Positions 26,827 through 36,501 of a stretch of DNA of 64,000 bases are shown here, in pieces. Under the pieces are notes generated by a model that was given only the letters and a program-made list of their open reading frames with translations, was not told the DNA's origin and searched no databases. The DNA is from Rhizorhabdus histidinilytica (GTDB lineage: Bacteria > Pseudomonadota > Alphaproteobacteria > Sphingomonadales > Sphingomonadaceae): the NCBI RefSeq assembly GCF_900167915.1, contig NZ_FUYM01000010.1:124001-188000 (forward strand), read 5' to 3'. Each line of letters begins with the position of its first letter. The first letter of the stretch is position 1. The position numbers were made by a program, and so were the translations under genes.

Positions 26827-29572
26827 CGAGATAGTCCTCGTCTTCATCCTCGTCGCCGAACATCTCGCGCAGCTTCGTCGTGTTGAGGATGTATTCGACC
26901 TTCTGGTCGGGCCTGTTCGACACGGGGAAGCTTATCGCCCAGCCGACCACAGGCTGGGTAGGCAACTTGCCTATGAAAGCCTGGTCGACCTTGTCTTCCT
27001 TGATGCTGAGATTGAAGAGAATGAGCAACGGCCGTTCTCTTCGGGCACGGTAGATTCTGTCGGGGAAGTTGACGTTAGAGTCAGCTCCGAGCCCATTTTC
27101 CTTGCGATAGGCATCTTCGGCTGCGTGCGCGACGGGATCCGACAGACCGGCACGTTCCATTCCTCTGGATGCGACGCGAGCGCGTTTGCCACTGATCGAG
27201 AGGACGTTACGAGCCAGGTCGTCGCCGCCCACCGCTCGCCTGAGTGGCACGATTGACCAGCCGCCGAGAGATACGCGTTCATTGTCCGGGTCCCGACTTC
27301 GGGAAGCAATCATGATGTCCCAGCGAGCTAGCTCGTTCTCGCGCCGATCGCTGATGTAGGCGCGCACCGGTCGCGTGTCGGTCAACACCGACTCGCGCTC
27401 ATTGTCGAAGTCGCGCAGGAAATCTTCCACAACGGAGACCGGCACAGCGCTCAGCACAAAACCGCCGGGGCCTTCGATCGCAGTTTCAGGCGTATGACCG
27501 GCTTGGATCAACGCATCGAGCAGGCGGTCCCTTGCGCCACGATTCTTATCCAGCGAGATGCCAGAGGCGTTGAGCTTGGTAGTTTCGATGAAGTTGTTGG
27601 AAAGGCCAACTAGGACGTGTTTCGTTCCTGATCCCATCTTGTTGCGCGCAGTGACCATCAACGCGCTGGGATGACTCCGCACAGCCAAGCCGAACTGCTC
27701 TGGTGTCGCATTGGCTTGCTCCATCTTCTTCAGTTCGGCCTGCAATTCCTCGACTGCTTCCGCAATATGTGCGTACCAAGAAGCCGCTTCCTCCGGCATC
27801 CAGATGCGGCAGAGGTCTTCGTAATCGCCGCGATAGCCGAACCAGCGGCCCATCTGCATCAGGGTGTCGTACATCAGGCTATTTCGGAGGAAATAGGAAA
27901 CGGTGAGGCCTTCGAGCGTGAGGCCGCGAGAAAGTGAGAAGCCGCCGACGGCGATGACCGTCAGGCCATTTTCGCGCTTCGCGGAATAATCCAGCCCTTC
28001 CGGCGATGCACTGTTGACGGCTACTACAAACGCGGATGAGACAACCGAAAGCAGGCCCTCCTGAATCTGTTGCCATTCGACTCCCGCATCTGAATATTCG
28101 TCCTGCCAGCATTCCTTGAGAGCGGCGATTTCCAGATTACGTTCGGCGGCGTCATCTTTGGCGGCGTCAACGCGCACTGCATCCTCGATGATTTTCAGAT
28201 GCTCGTGCAGGCGATTGCGCAGCATGTTCTGGATGCCAGTGAAGCGGGACGCATTCACCAGCATCGACGCATGCTGCGACTTCTGCCCTCGTAGATTGCG
28301 GATCACTCGCGCCACGATGAACGATCGCAATGCGTCCAGCATACTGCACGGTAATTCCGTGACCGGATGATCAATCTTGTGCTTGACCGGCAGAACATCG
28401 CCATTGTCGGTTATGAAGCGGAGATAATCCGGGCGCGCGCCCTCCTCCTCCGGGATGCCATCGACGAACACCTTCCGGGGACCGAAATAATTCGTCGGCG
28501 CATCCAGACCGATGATGAAATGCCGGGGGAAGAGATCCTGCCTGTACACATCATCGTCCGAGTCAGGATCGATGAATATGTTTGCAAAAGGCGTGGCGGT
28601 GTAGCCCACATAGCAACTGCGCCTGAAAAGACCCAGAAGGCTACGTATCTGACCGTTGATCCTGGAAACCTCGTCCTTGCCGTACTTGATGTCGATCGAT
28701 GCGTTATCTGCCTCGTCATCGATCAGAAGCATGGGCTGATCGACCATCTCCGAAGCGCGGCCAGCGCTATGCTCCTTCAGCCAGTCGATGAGATTAGCCA
28801 GCGTGCTGGAATTCTTCTTGATGACCAAAACGACCGGCACTGCATAGGAGGCGATCTGACTGGTGTTGGTAGTGGCGGTCGCCTTGTTGAAGTCGCGAAG
28901 TGTGGTCGTGAGGCTGACGGGAGCCTTCCTGTCGTCGAAATTTCCAACGCCGACCGTTCGCGGCTTCTCACGCGTGTCCTTCTTCTCAAGTCTGCCGGTA
29001 TCACGACCGACGAAGCCCTCGTCGATACGTTCCTGCGTCTGGTTCCTGAGGTTGTTGTGGATGCCAGCAATGACGATGATCAACCGATAGCCTGCATCGG
29101 CAGCCTTGCACACGAGACCAGTATAGTTCGCCGTCTTTCCACTCTGGACATGGCCGACGACCATGCCCTTGCGCTCCCAAGTGCCAGCCTCCGACGGGTT
29201 GCCCATGCGATCGAGAATACGGTCGGTAACGAAATCGGTGGATGTGACGACCTCGCTGGGCAGCCGCTTTGCCTGCAACAGCTTCTTGTATCGACTCCAG
29301 TAATAGGGATCGATCAACCCATTCGCTTTGGCATCGCTCAGCCACGGTTTGAAATCGGTGTCCGTAACGGCCGCACCGAGCCCCATGCTGATCCCGATCC
29401 GCTCCTCAAGTCGGCGAGCGAGTTTCTCCGCATCTTCATCGGACACCTCGCTGAACATCGGCGAAACCCGCATTGCGGAGATCAGCGCTCTTACGCTCTC
29501 GGCTGTTGGCGCGTCTTGATCGGCGACGAGTTGGGAAACCACTCCGTCAAGACTGGCGAGCACGTCAGCCAT
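26813..29572 (-). CDS. Z1 domain protein (predicted SF2-like helicase/ATPase)
   Basis: 919 aa. Walker A-like GHVQSGKTANYTGLVC near residue 140; Walker B LLIDDEADNAS near 285; GYTATPFANIFI near 330 corresponds to motif III; FSLSRGLTLEGL near 545 and LMQMGRWFGYR near 570 correspond to motifs V and VI. This is the Z1 family, an ATPase predicted to translocate or remodel DNA in restriction-like systems. It starts inside the end of the ATPase gene (8-nt overlap) with AAGGA upstream, and overlaps the PD-(D/E)XK gene by 14 nt, so the genes are translationally coupled. Confidence 0.88.
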   Translation of the reverse strand: MADVLASLDGVVSQLVADQDAPTAESVRALISAMRVSPMFSEVSDEDAEKLARRLEERIGISMGLGAAVTDTDFKPWLSDAKANGLIDPYYWSRYKKLLQAKRLPSEVVTSTDFVTDRILDRMGNPSEAGTWERKGMVVGHVQSGKTANYTGLVCKAADAGYRLIIVIAGIHNNLRNQTQERIDEGFVGRDTGRLEKKDTREKPRTVGVGNFDDRKAPVSLTTTLRDFNKATATTNTSQIASYAVPVVLVIKKNSSTLANLIDWLKEHSAGRASEMVDQPMLLIDDEADNASIDIKYGKDEVSRINGQIRSLLGLFRRSCYVGYTATPFANIFIDPDSDDDVYRQDLFPRHFIIGLDAPTNYFGPRKVFVDGIPEEEGARPDYLRFITDNGDVLPVKHKIDHPVTELPCSMLDALRSFIVARVIRNLRGQKSQHASMLVNASRFTGIQNMLRNRLHEHLKIIEDAVRVDAAKDDAAERNLEIAALKECWQDEYSDAGVEWQQIQEGLLSVVSSAFVVAVNSASPEGLDYSAKRENGLTVIAVGGFSLSRGLTLEGLTVSYFLRNSLMYDTLMQMGRWFGYRGDYEDLCRIWMPEEAASWYAHIAEAVEELQAELKKMEQANATPEQFGLAVRSHPSALMVTARNKMGSGTKHVLVGLSNNFIETTKLNASGISLDKNRGARDRLLDALIQAGHTPETAIEGPGGFVLSAVPVSVVEDFLRDFDNERESVLTDTRPVRAYISDRRENELARWDIMIASRSRDPDNERVSLGGWSIVPLRRAVGGDDLARNVLSISGKRARVASRGMERAGLSDPVAHAAEDAYRKENGLGADSNVNFPDRIYRARRERPLLILFNLSIKEDKVDQAFIGKLPTQPVVGWAISFPVSNRPDQKVEYILNTTKLREMFGDEDEDEDYLDDRE

Positions 29573-31076
29573 CCATTTTTTCCTTTGCGATGATGTCGCT
29601 GATGATCGGTTCAGAGATCGGCCAGTTGGTGTTGAACGGATCGATCTGCTTAAGAATGGTAGGAATCAGATCATCCGTGATTCCCTGATCGAGCAGTCGC
29701 GGTATCATCGCCTCTGCCAACTGGCGCAGAGCAGGTTCGTCAACGTCATCAACGAGCACCTCCTCAGGTATTCCCGCAAAATCGGCATGGAGCGCCGCGA
29801 CCGGCATTGACGATCCAACGAGGCCGATCAGATTGGCGAAGTCGGCCTGCAGCTCGTCTGGAAGCCGGGCGGAAAAATCCGCGAATACGGGATGCGCAGG
29901 ATCGGGCCTGTAGATCACCGCGCCGTCCTTCTGGATGCGCTGCCAGAGGGGCATGATCGACTCGTCCACGAGGCGCTGCCCGCGCCGCTGATATGTCCGT
30001 TTCGATGTGGAGGACAGCTTCTCTACCAGCAGGCGCATCCGCTCCCGGACTGGCGGCGGCAACTGTGCCGACGCCTTCTTGACGTCGATCTTCCAGTCGG
30101 CGTCCATCGTGTTGGGGATGTCGACCTTGATCCGGCAGAGCTTGGTAAGCTCGGTCTGTCTGGCCAGACCGAGCCAGCTACCCGCAATGATCAAGCGGCC
30201 GCCTCGATAGACATAGAACCCTTGAGATCGCAGATGGCCCTCTGGGCCGCCCAGATCATCCCATTCGGCCTTGGTGATCGACTTGTGATGGGGAAGCGTG
30301 AAGCACTGGAAGGTCACGGTGCCACGGCCCAGCTCAAGGCTGTCCTCCCGATCTTCTTGATGACTCGCGAATTTGGTCCCGAAAGGGTCGAGCGGTTCCA
30401 GCTTTCGTTCGTTCAGGCGAATTGCGAGAGGCGGCTTACCTTCCGACATGAACCTGTGGAACACGAGGCGGATATGTCGCTCCGCGCCGGAGATCGCCCG
30501 ATTGATGTACTCAGCTCGCTTTCGTTGATCCGTTTCGATGCCTCCAGCTAGGCGATCCATCTTCTCCCACAGCACGAGCGTCCCCCTCGGCCCAAGACGG
30601 TCAATCCAGGGGATGTCAGCGAACTCCTCTAAAAGCTGAATTTCCCATCGGTTGGTATTTGCGACCTCGTCGAGATCCCAGACTGCTCCGCACAGCGCAC
30701 CTTCCTGGCGGCTGATGACCGTGAGGCGTTTGCACTGCGAAAAACTCGCGCTCTTCAATCCAAGACCGAAGCGGCCAAGATCGCCGGATGCGCGTTCCGA
30801 AAGCGGATTGTGGCTGCCCGGCCGCATTGCTTCGACCAGCTCGTCGACCGACATGCCGAGGCCGTTATCGATGATCGCTAACGCCGGGTGGGCAGCACCC
30901 GCATCCGACATGATCTCGATCGTTTGCGCTTCAGCCGTGATCGCATTGTCGATGATGTCAGCGAGGGCCGTCTCGCAAGAATATCCAATGTCGCGCAGGC
31001 TCTGGATCAGCGATGCTGCATGCGGCGTAGCATCGGCATATCGCTTCGACATCGATGGGTGCGAGGCCGTGTTCAC
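29565..31076 (-). CDS. GHKL ATPase (MutL/Hsp90/MORC-like) of restriction-associated type
   Basis: 503 aa. The Bergerat fold motifs are intact: CETALADIIDNAITAEA (N-box), IIDNGLGMSVDELVEAM (G1) and SGDLGRFGLGLKSASFSQC (G2) within residues 30-125. The rest is unlike MutL or Hsp90 and matches the stand-alone GHKL ATPases predicted to work in modification-linked defence systems. Such ATPases dimerise on ATP and may sense DNA or gate a nuclease. It follows the methyltransferase after 177 nt on the same strand and overlaps the Z1 start. Confidence 0.85.
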   Translation of the reverse strand: MNTASHPSMSKRYADATPHAASLIQSLRDIGYSCETALADIIDNAITAEAQTIEIMSDAGAAHPALAIIDNGLGMSVDELVEAMRPGSHNPLSERASGDLGRFGLGLKSASFSQCKRLTVISRQEGALCGAVWDLDEVANTNRWEIQLLEEFADIPWIDRLGPRGTLVLWEKMDRLAGGIETDQRKRAEYINRAISGAERHIRLVFHRFMSEGKPPLAIRLNERKLEPLDPFGTKFASHQEDREDSLELGRGTVTFQCFTLPHHKSITKAEWDDLGGPEGHLRSQGFYVYRGGRLIIAGSWLGLARQTELTKLCRIKVDIPNTMDADWKIDVKKASAQLPPPVRERMRLLVEKLSSTSKRTYQRRGQRLVDESIMPLWQRIQKDGAVIYRPDPAHPVFADFSARLPDELQADFANLIGLVGSSMPVAALHADFAGIPEEVLVDDVDEPALRQLAEAMIPRLLDQGITDDLIPTILKQIDPFNTNWPISEPIISDIIAKEKMDG

Positions 31077-31253
31077 GACTGCGCGCGCTTTTCGGATTCG
31101 TGCCTAGAGCACAGGTGTGTGTGCCGCACGATCACGGCTGCCAACCCACACGACGCCATTCGATCCCCCGTTCCCACCAAGGAGTCTGCACGCCGGGAGG
31201 CCGCGTGCAAGGGTAAAGTCTACCCAGATTGGACCGGATTTCGCTACGTCTGC

Positions 31254-32774
31254 CTAGTCGGACAGGATGTTCGAAACTGCCTTGCCGATCTGAAATGCGA
31301 GCAGCGGGGGAACTGCGTTTCCGACCTGAGTGAATTGCTGCGTCCTGTTCCCTTCAAACAGATAGTTGTCGGGAAAGGTCTGCAGGCGAGCCGCCTCTCG
31401 CACGGTCAGGCTGCGGCACTGCCTGGGGTCAGGATGAATGAAATAATGCCCATCCTTTGCGATATGACTTGTTACCGTGGTTGACGGCTGATCCGCGCAC
31501 TGAACCCGGAACCGATCGTTGAACTTGCCTGATGTCCAGTTCTTGTGCGCCGGAGCCAGGCCGACCGGAAATTCCGAAGCCTTGGGTGATCTGTCGAAGA
31601 GTTCGGCGAAGGTGGCCGCAAAGGCGTAGCGAGCCAAGTCGCTCGCCATATGTCCGCGGCTCTCGTTGTTTGGTAGCGCGTGCAGCCTGCGGTCTACCAG
31701 CCAGGCGGCCAGCTCATTGTCTCGAACGCCAGCCAATGCGGCTGAGCCGGTCGGCGACACTTCCGTCATGGCGGAGATCGCATCAGCATGCTCGATGAGT
31801 CGCCGCGCGACCTCATCAAGCTTTTCGTCTTCCTCTGTAAAGGCGGCGCTGGCAGCGGCACGGAAGGCGCTCAGGACTTCATTGCGCCAGGCTTCGGGAC
31901 TGTCCGCTGTACGGCTTAGCGTGCTGCGCAGACGAGGCATGTCGCCAATTGCGTCGGAAACGGATGGTGATCTCGACTGGACTTCAAGGATGTGCTCGGC
32001 GATCGCCGAGGCGCGTTGTGATCCAGTCAGATCGTTTCTTATACCAAACAGGATAACGCGATGCCGGCGCTGCGGAACGCCGTGTTCCTCGGATCGGAGG
32101 ATATATTTCGCTCCGCCTCGGCCCGCGCCTGCTGAAAGGGGCACGATCGTATAGGCATTGTCGCCACCCGCATTGCGCAGATCGGCGACAACCATCTTGA
32201 AGATATTATCGCCATCAACGCTGGCCGAAAGGAAACCTTTGACATTCTCCATGACGAACGCCGCAGGCTTCAGGCGGGCAAGGATGCGGATATATTCTCG
32301 ATAGAGAAAATGGCGGTGGTCATCACTCGCCACATAATCTGCAATTCCCTTGTTTCGTGCTCTCCCTACGAGTGAATAGGCTTGGCAGGGTGGGCCGCCG
32401 ACAAGAATTGTTCTGCCGTCGCTGGCTTGCTTGATTGCATCCAGAAGCGGGTTGATCCGTTCGATGCCTTCAGGTGTACCTAGTTCGAGCTGGAGCGTCT
32501 CGCGACAGGCGGCGGCCCATTGCTCGGGATATTTCGAAAGAAGCTGATCGCGAGTGAGTATTCCTGCGAGATAATCGTAATATGCAGCAGGCAACTCATC
32601 TTCGAACTGTCGAACGAAACTACGAAGGCGGAGTGTCGCGAACGCCGAACTTTCCTTCTCGACCGACAAGGCTAGGTCGAAGACGCGCTTGCCGCTCTCG
32701 TCGCGCACAGCGGAAAAGCCTTCTGCCAGCCCGCCCGGCCCGGCAAAGAGGTCCACAACCTTGAACATTGCCAC
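31254..32774 (-). CDS. DNA (cytosine-5-)-methyltransferase
   Basis: 506 aa. All key motifs are visible: I VVDLFAGPGGLAEGF at the N-terminus, IV GGPPCQAYSLVGRAR with the catalytic Cys near residue 130, VI FVMENVKGFLS, VIII VPQRRHRVILFGI, IX/X LTVREAARLQTFPD and QVGNAVPPLLAFQIG. The target-recognition region between VIII and IX is long. It methylates C5 of cytosine in a specific site and presumably marks self DNA for the downstream ATPase-Z1-nuclease genes. Divergent from the vsr-like gene, as in many m5C systems. Confidence 0.92.
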   Translation of the reverse strand: MAMFKVVDLFAGPGGLAEGFSAVRDESGKRVFDLALSVEKESSAFATLRLRSFVRQFEDELPAAYYDYLAGILTRDQLLSKYPEQWAAACRETLQLELGTPEGIERINPLLDAIKQASDGRTILVGGPPCQAYSLVGRARNKGIADYVASDDHRHFLYREYIRILARLKPAAFVMENVKGFLSASVDGDNIFKMVVADLRNAGGDNAYTIVPLSAGAGRGGAKYILRSEEHGVPQRRHRVILFGIRNDLTGSQRASAIAEHILEVQSRSPSVSDAIGDMPRLRSTLSRTADSPEAWRNEVLSAFRAAASAAFTEEDEKLDEVARRLIEHADAISAMTEVSPTGSAALAGVRDNELAAWLVDRRLHALPNNESRGHMASDLARYAFAATFAELFDRSPKASEFPVGLAPAHKNWTSGKFNDRFRVQCADQPSTTVTSHIAKDGHYFIHPDPRQCRSLTVREAARLQTFPDNYLFEGNRTQQFTQVGNAVPPLLAFQIGKAVSNILSD

Positions 32775-32837
32775 CCTGCTAACGACCTCTCGGTCGAGCC
32801 TTTACCAGGTCTGTCAATATCATCCAGGGGAAAACGC

Positions 32838-33284
32838 ATGGCCGATGTAGTCGACACAGCGACCCGATCGCGGATGATGAGTGGAATTCGAGGGAAGGAC
32901 ACTCAACCTGAGATGCGTCTGCGGCGCGCCCTCCATGCTCGCGGTTTTCGCTTTCGCCTCCACGATCGATCCTTGCCCGGCTCTCCCGACCTCGTGTTGC
33001 CAAGATGGCAGGCGATCATTCAGGTTCACGGATGTTTTTGGCATCGCCATGCCGGCTGTCGCTATGCAACATCGCCAGCATCGCGGCCTGAATTCTGGCA
33101 AACGAAATTTGACGCGAATGTCGCCCGCGACCGTGCAAGCATATCTGCTCTTCAACGCGGCGGGTGGCGAACTGCCATAATATGGGAGTGCGGCTTGCGA
33201 TCCGCTGATCAGACCGAACTCTTTGACACCCTGGAGCAGTGGCTGAGGGGGAAGAATAAAAGCCTTGAGCTTCCTGTCCTCTAA
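32838..33284 (+). CDS. vsr: Very short patch repair endonuclease (Vsr)
   Basis: 148 aa. Typical Vsr: RSRMMSGIRGKDTQPEMRLR near residue 10, FRFRLHDRSLPGSPDLVLPR (catalytic Asp in S-P-D) and VHGCFWHRHAGCRYATSP (zinc-binding H/C residues), then FWQTKFDANVARDR. Vsr nicks T:G mismatches that arise by deamination of 5-methylcytosine, which protects the genome from the mutagenic cost of the neighbouring methyltransferase. Starts 63 nt from the methyltransferase start on the opposite strand, sharing a short divergent promoter region. Confidence 0.93.
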   Translation: MADVVDTATRSRMMSGIRGKDTQPEMRLRRALHARGFRFRLHDRSLPGSPDLVLPRWQAIIQVHGCFWHRHAGCRYATSPASRPEFWQTKFDANVARDRASISALQRGGWRTAIIWECGLRSADQTELFDTLEQWLRGKNKSLELPVL

Positions 33285-33301
33285 CCGCGAGGAGGGATTT
33301 G

Positions 33302-34162
33302 TTAGTCGTCGCCGTACTCAATATTCAACCAGCTCGACCAAGCTGGCTCAAATTTCGCATGTAATGCATCGATTTTCGCCTTCGCTGGCAGAAGCGTAGC
33401 CAAGCTTATTCCCAGGAAACGGTACCCGACCGACAACCTAAGCAGCATGAAATTTAGCAGATCGCTGATCACGCGCGCCTCGTGCGTTTGATGTATCGCT
33501 TCTCGGCGCTCGGCGGATCGCCTATCGCGATCAAGCGGGAGCGAGGCTCCAACCATATCCATGTGATGAACGTGGCTGGCGATAGAGTAGGTATGGGCAA
33601 CGGCCCCCAAGCCGCGAAATAATCGATCACCAGACCGGGATAATTCACTGACTAGACCTGTGAAGCCCCATCGATTTTCAAGCTCGCGCCGATGAACCCG
33701 GTCGTAAGTTGCCCGCAACTCGACCAGTTCATCATCGTCGAGCAGGCGGTCTTTGATGGGCCTCCATTGCAGGCTGTCCGGATCAGAAACTGCGGCCAGC
33801 AACTCCGCGCATTTCAGATGATCCTTCATCAGCGCAATGTGAAAAAGATTGATGGCATATTCAGTATGCCGCTGCGTGAACGTGTCGGGGCTCTGCAAGA
33901 GATAAGCGAACTTCAGGGTTCCTTCGAGTGCCGATCTCGCAAGCACCTCAGCATCCCAGAGCTGGCCGTAGGCACAGAGAAGCAATGCGCTTTCCGATGC
34001 TCTAGCTGTGGCAGACAACAGAAAGCCGAGAGTCTCCCGCTCAATCGCTTCCCAACCTTCATACGAACCGACGGGCGACATGAGCGGGAGCAGCTCCCTT
34101 GCGGCCATCAGGCCTTCCTCCGCCCAAGCACGTTGGGATGAGATAAGATCCTCAGTGTACAT
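33302..34162 (-). CDS. DUF5677-like helical protein
   Basis: 286 aa, mostly alpha-helical with no signal peptide. The segment SESALLLCAYGQLWDAEVLARSALEGTLKFAYLL resembles the DUF5677 family, whose role is unknown but which is often found among defence genes. A second conserved-looking stretch is HTYSIASHVHHMDMVG. It lies tail-to-tail with vsr (17-nt gap) and 35 nt downstream of the Mrr-like nuclease on the same strand, so it may belong to that unit rather than to the methyltransferase operon. Confidence 0.55.
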   Translation of the reverse strand: MYTEDLISSQRAWAEEGLMAARELLPLMSPVGSYEGWEAIERETLGFLLSATARASESALLLCAYGQLWDAEVLARSALEGTLKFAYLLQSPDTFTQRHTEYAINLFHIALMKDHLKCAELLAAVSDPDSLQWRPIKDRLLDDDELVELRATYDRVHRRELENRWGFTGLVSELSRSGDRLFRGLGAVAHTYSIASHVHHMDMVGASLPLDRDRRSAERREAIHQTHEARVISDLLNFMLLRLSVGYRFLGISLATLLPAKAKIDALHAKFEPAWSSWLNIEYGDD

Positions 34163-34197
34163 TCAGACCTCACAACATTCACCATAGATCGCGAGAT

Positions 34198-35787
34198 CTA
34201 TGACCTATTCCTTGTCTGCGTTCCAAAATATCTCTCGCGGATCACGGGATTTCTCGCGAGTGTCCGCTCAAGCTCGAGCACTGACAGCGTGAGCTTCTCA
34301 ACGCCTCGCCGGTCGCAAACGGCATCAAGCTTATCGTATAGCGTCGCATCAATCGGTGCTGAGGTCATCACACCGAAGCCACCGACATCATAGTGATCGA
34401 GCATATCGCCGATATCGAGCACCTTGCTCGCCGACAGCGACCCAGATCCACTGACAAGCTTACATTGGAATATCCATTTTCGCCTCGCACCACCGGCACG
34501 ATGAGGCATATCGAAGACCTCTATATCCCTGCCCCCATCACGCGAACGAGATTTGCCGTGTTTTCTTATCGTGTCGCGATCAAACCGCGGATGAGTGAGA
34601 ATGACGTCGTAACAGAGCTGTTCAAAGTCTTCGTCGGTCAAACTGGACCAATCGCACGCCAAGTCTGGAGAGCCATCGATTCCTGTCGCGATGATTTCGG
34701 AGGTTGAGGTGATGATTGAGTGCAGTTGTTTGACATCTGTTGGTTGGAGTGACTTCGTATCGTATAAAATATGCCTGAACTGTCCGTCGTTGATGATGAC
34801 GAGAGACCCGTTGGGATCGACAAGGCATGCAGCTTCGCGTGGAGATGGCGCGCGAGCATCTTCTGGCATTTGTGCCAGCAGCATCTCTCGATACGGCGAA
34901 CAGGTGAATGAAGCGTCTGACCAGTCAAATGCCTCAGATGGCCAGCTATCATCCTCTTCGAGCACCGCAAAACTCGCGCAGACACGCGATTTGAAATACT
35001 GGCTCATTGGAAAATGCATGACTAAGCCATCGGCAATGACATATGAGGCGTTTGCGATCGTCAGAATTTGACCCGCAATGAAATTGCCTATCCGATATTG
35101 CTGGTCTGTAGCCAAAAACACCGAATCAGGATCGACTGCGGCCGGGATTAGCCAGCTATCGCACGACGTGTAGCACTGTGCTCCTATGCGAGCGCTGAAG
35201 GCACTCTTCCAGAATTCAACTCGGCGTTCGGGAAATTTTGCGACATCATCAGCGTAGCGCTCAGGGGCTTCGTACCGCAGCTCATTGTAGGCACCACCTA
35301 CAAGATTGGCGTAATAGGATTCGAGAATCTCCGGGGCCGCACAGCCGCGTTCCGACAAGGAATCTTCATAGTCTAGGACCTCATTTCGGACATCCGCATA
35401 CCGAGTTTGAAAATCGTCGCCGTCATCGTCGTCTCTGTTAAACAGAATTGCAGATTTCCGGATGGCCGCACCAAAGCCGGGGCCGGGCCGATCTACTGTA
35501 AGAAGATAGCTCGTCCTATATCGGCTCCCGTCATAATCCTCACGCGCAGTCACCGAACCGGATACGGATGCTATAAGTTCAGCGAACCATGATATCTCGA
35601 TCAAATCGTCACAGATATCGATATGCGAATTGCTCGAGCCAATGCTTGGAACGGGTAATAAGATGACGACCGTGTCATCAGTTATGGAAATGAGGCGCTC
35701 AAGCTCCTCCTCCTCGATGTCTGCGAGGTTGAAGGGGCGGGAGGCAAGTTCATCGGACGCGTTTTCAGCCATATCGCCTATTAGCAT
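34198..35787 (-). CDS. Mrr-like restriction endonuclease with long N-terminal domain
   Basis: 529 aa. The C-terminal 140 residues are an Mrr-type nuclease fold: LTDEDFEQLCYDVILTHPRF, then SRSRDGGRDIEVFDMP and RRKWIFQCKLVSGSG, giving D-x(n)-Q-x-K catalytic residues, then GVMTSAPIDATLYD. The first 370 residues are acidic and unrecognised; they may sense a trigger or target. Mrr-type enzymes usually cut modified or foreign DNA. Start may be ATG 35787 or 35772. It follows the gene pair at 35845-37127 on the same strand. Confidence 0.75.
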   Translation of the reverse strand: MLIGDMAENASDELASRPFNLADIEEEELERLISITDDTVVILLPVPSIGSSNSHIDICDDLIEISWFAELIASVSGSVTAREDYDGSRYRTSYLLTVDRPGPGFGAAIRKSAILFNRDDDDGDDFQTRYADVRNEVLDYEDSLSERGCAAPEILESYYANLVGGAYNELRYEAPERYADDVAKFPERRVEFWKSAFSARIGAQCYTSCDSWLIPAAVDPDSVFLATDQQYRIGNFIAGQILTIANASYVIADGLVMHFPMSQYFKSRVCASFAVLEEDDSWPSEAFDWSDASFTCSPYREMLLAQMPEDARAPSPREAACLVDPNGSLVIINDGQFRHILYDTKSLQPTDVKQLHSIITSTSEIIATGIDGSPDLACDWSSLTDEDFEQLCYDVILTHPRFDRDTIRKHGKSRSRDGGRDIEVFDMPHRAGGARRKWIFQCKLVSGSGSLSASKVLDIGDMLDHYDVGGFGVMTSAPIDATLYDKLDAVCDRRGVEKLTLSVLELERTLARNPVIRERYFGTQTRNRS

Positions 35788-35844
35788 CGAACGCAGATCA
35801 AAGTCTCCGACGCATCAGCGGCGCATACGCCCGCGTTCTGGCTG

Positions 35845-36501
35845 TCAGGGCTCGATATGGCGAAAGTCGATTCCGAAGAAGGCCGGGCCGTCTTGGTAAG
35901 CGCTACCTGCCGGGTCGAGGTGCGCCACCCAGAACTCGGATGCCGGCTCGGCTCGGACCCGACGTTCAATGGCTCCCATGTCGCTCAGGCACGACGGTCG
36001 TTCGAACGGCGTGAGCAGCGACATTTCGCGCCGCACGCCAAGTGCCTGCTTCAGGAGGGCCTTGCTAAAAGCGCCTGACTTGCACTCGACTCCAAGGACG
36101 ATCTCGTCGTGAGAAGGATAGGCCGGAGCACCTTTGACGAGCACGATATCCAGTTCGTGCCGATCGCTATTGTCGGTTACCCCAAGCGCTGCTCGGCTCA
36201 TCGTCAGAAATTCGATGTCTACGAACAGATAGAGTGTGCGGCCGTCCGGCGTCTCAACCTCAAAATGCGGATCCGCCGTTTTTATCATGCCTGGCCCCGC
36301 CTTGAATTTGAGCGTGGTGCCACTGAAGTTGATAATGCACCCCCGACTATAAAGGTCGTCGATCAATTTCGCGAGAACGAACAATTCATAAAGTTTGCCG
36401 TCCTTCATGGTGGCAAGTTCTGACGGGTCGGCTGGAATACTCGCCGCGTACGCCGCAAACATCGCCTCAACGTCTTGCTCGGCTTGGTCGAGGTCCATCA
36501 T
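35845..36501 (-). CDS. PD-(D/E)XK nuclease-like protein
   Basis: 218 aa. GKLYELFVLAKLIDDLYSRG near residue 35 is the usual helix with a conserved Glu; then HELDIVLVKGAPAYPS followed by EIVLGVECKSGAF near 130-150 gives D..E-x-K geometry. The rest is unassigned. Its start overlaps the stop of the upstream gene in ATGA, so the two are translationally coupled. It is probably the nuclease half of a two-gene unit (inference). No named family is recognised. Confidence 0.6.
   Translation of the reverse strand: MMDLDQAEQDVEAMFAAYAASIPADPSELATMKDGKLYELFVLAKLIDDLYSRGCIINFSGTTLKFKAGPGMIKTADPHFEVETPDGRTLYLFVDIEFLTMSRAALGVTDNSDRHELDIVLVKGAPAYPSHDEIVLGVECKSGAFSKALLKQALGVRREMSLLTPFERPSCLSDMGAIERRVRAEPASEFWVAHLDPAGSAYQDGPAFFGIDFRHIEP

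Noticed and set aside
31188..31208. GCACGC/GCGTGC hairpin between the methyltransferase and ATPase genes as a terminator
   Set aside because: Only a 6-bp stem with a 9-nt loop and no T-run on either side; the two genes may still be co-transcribed.
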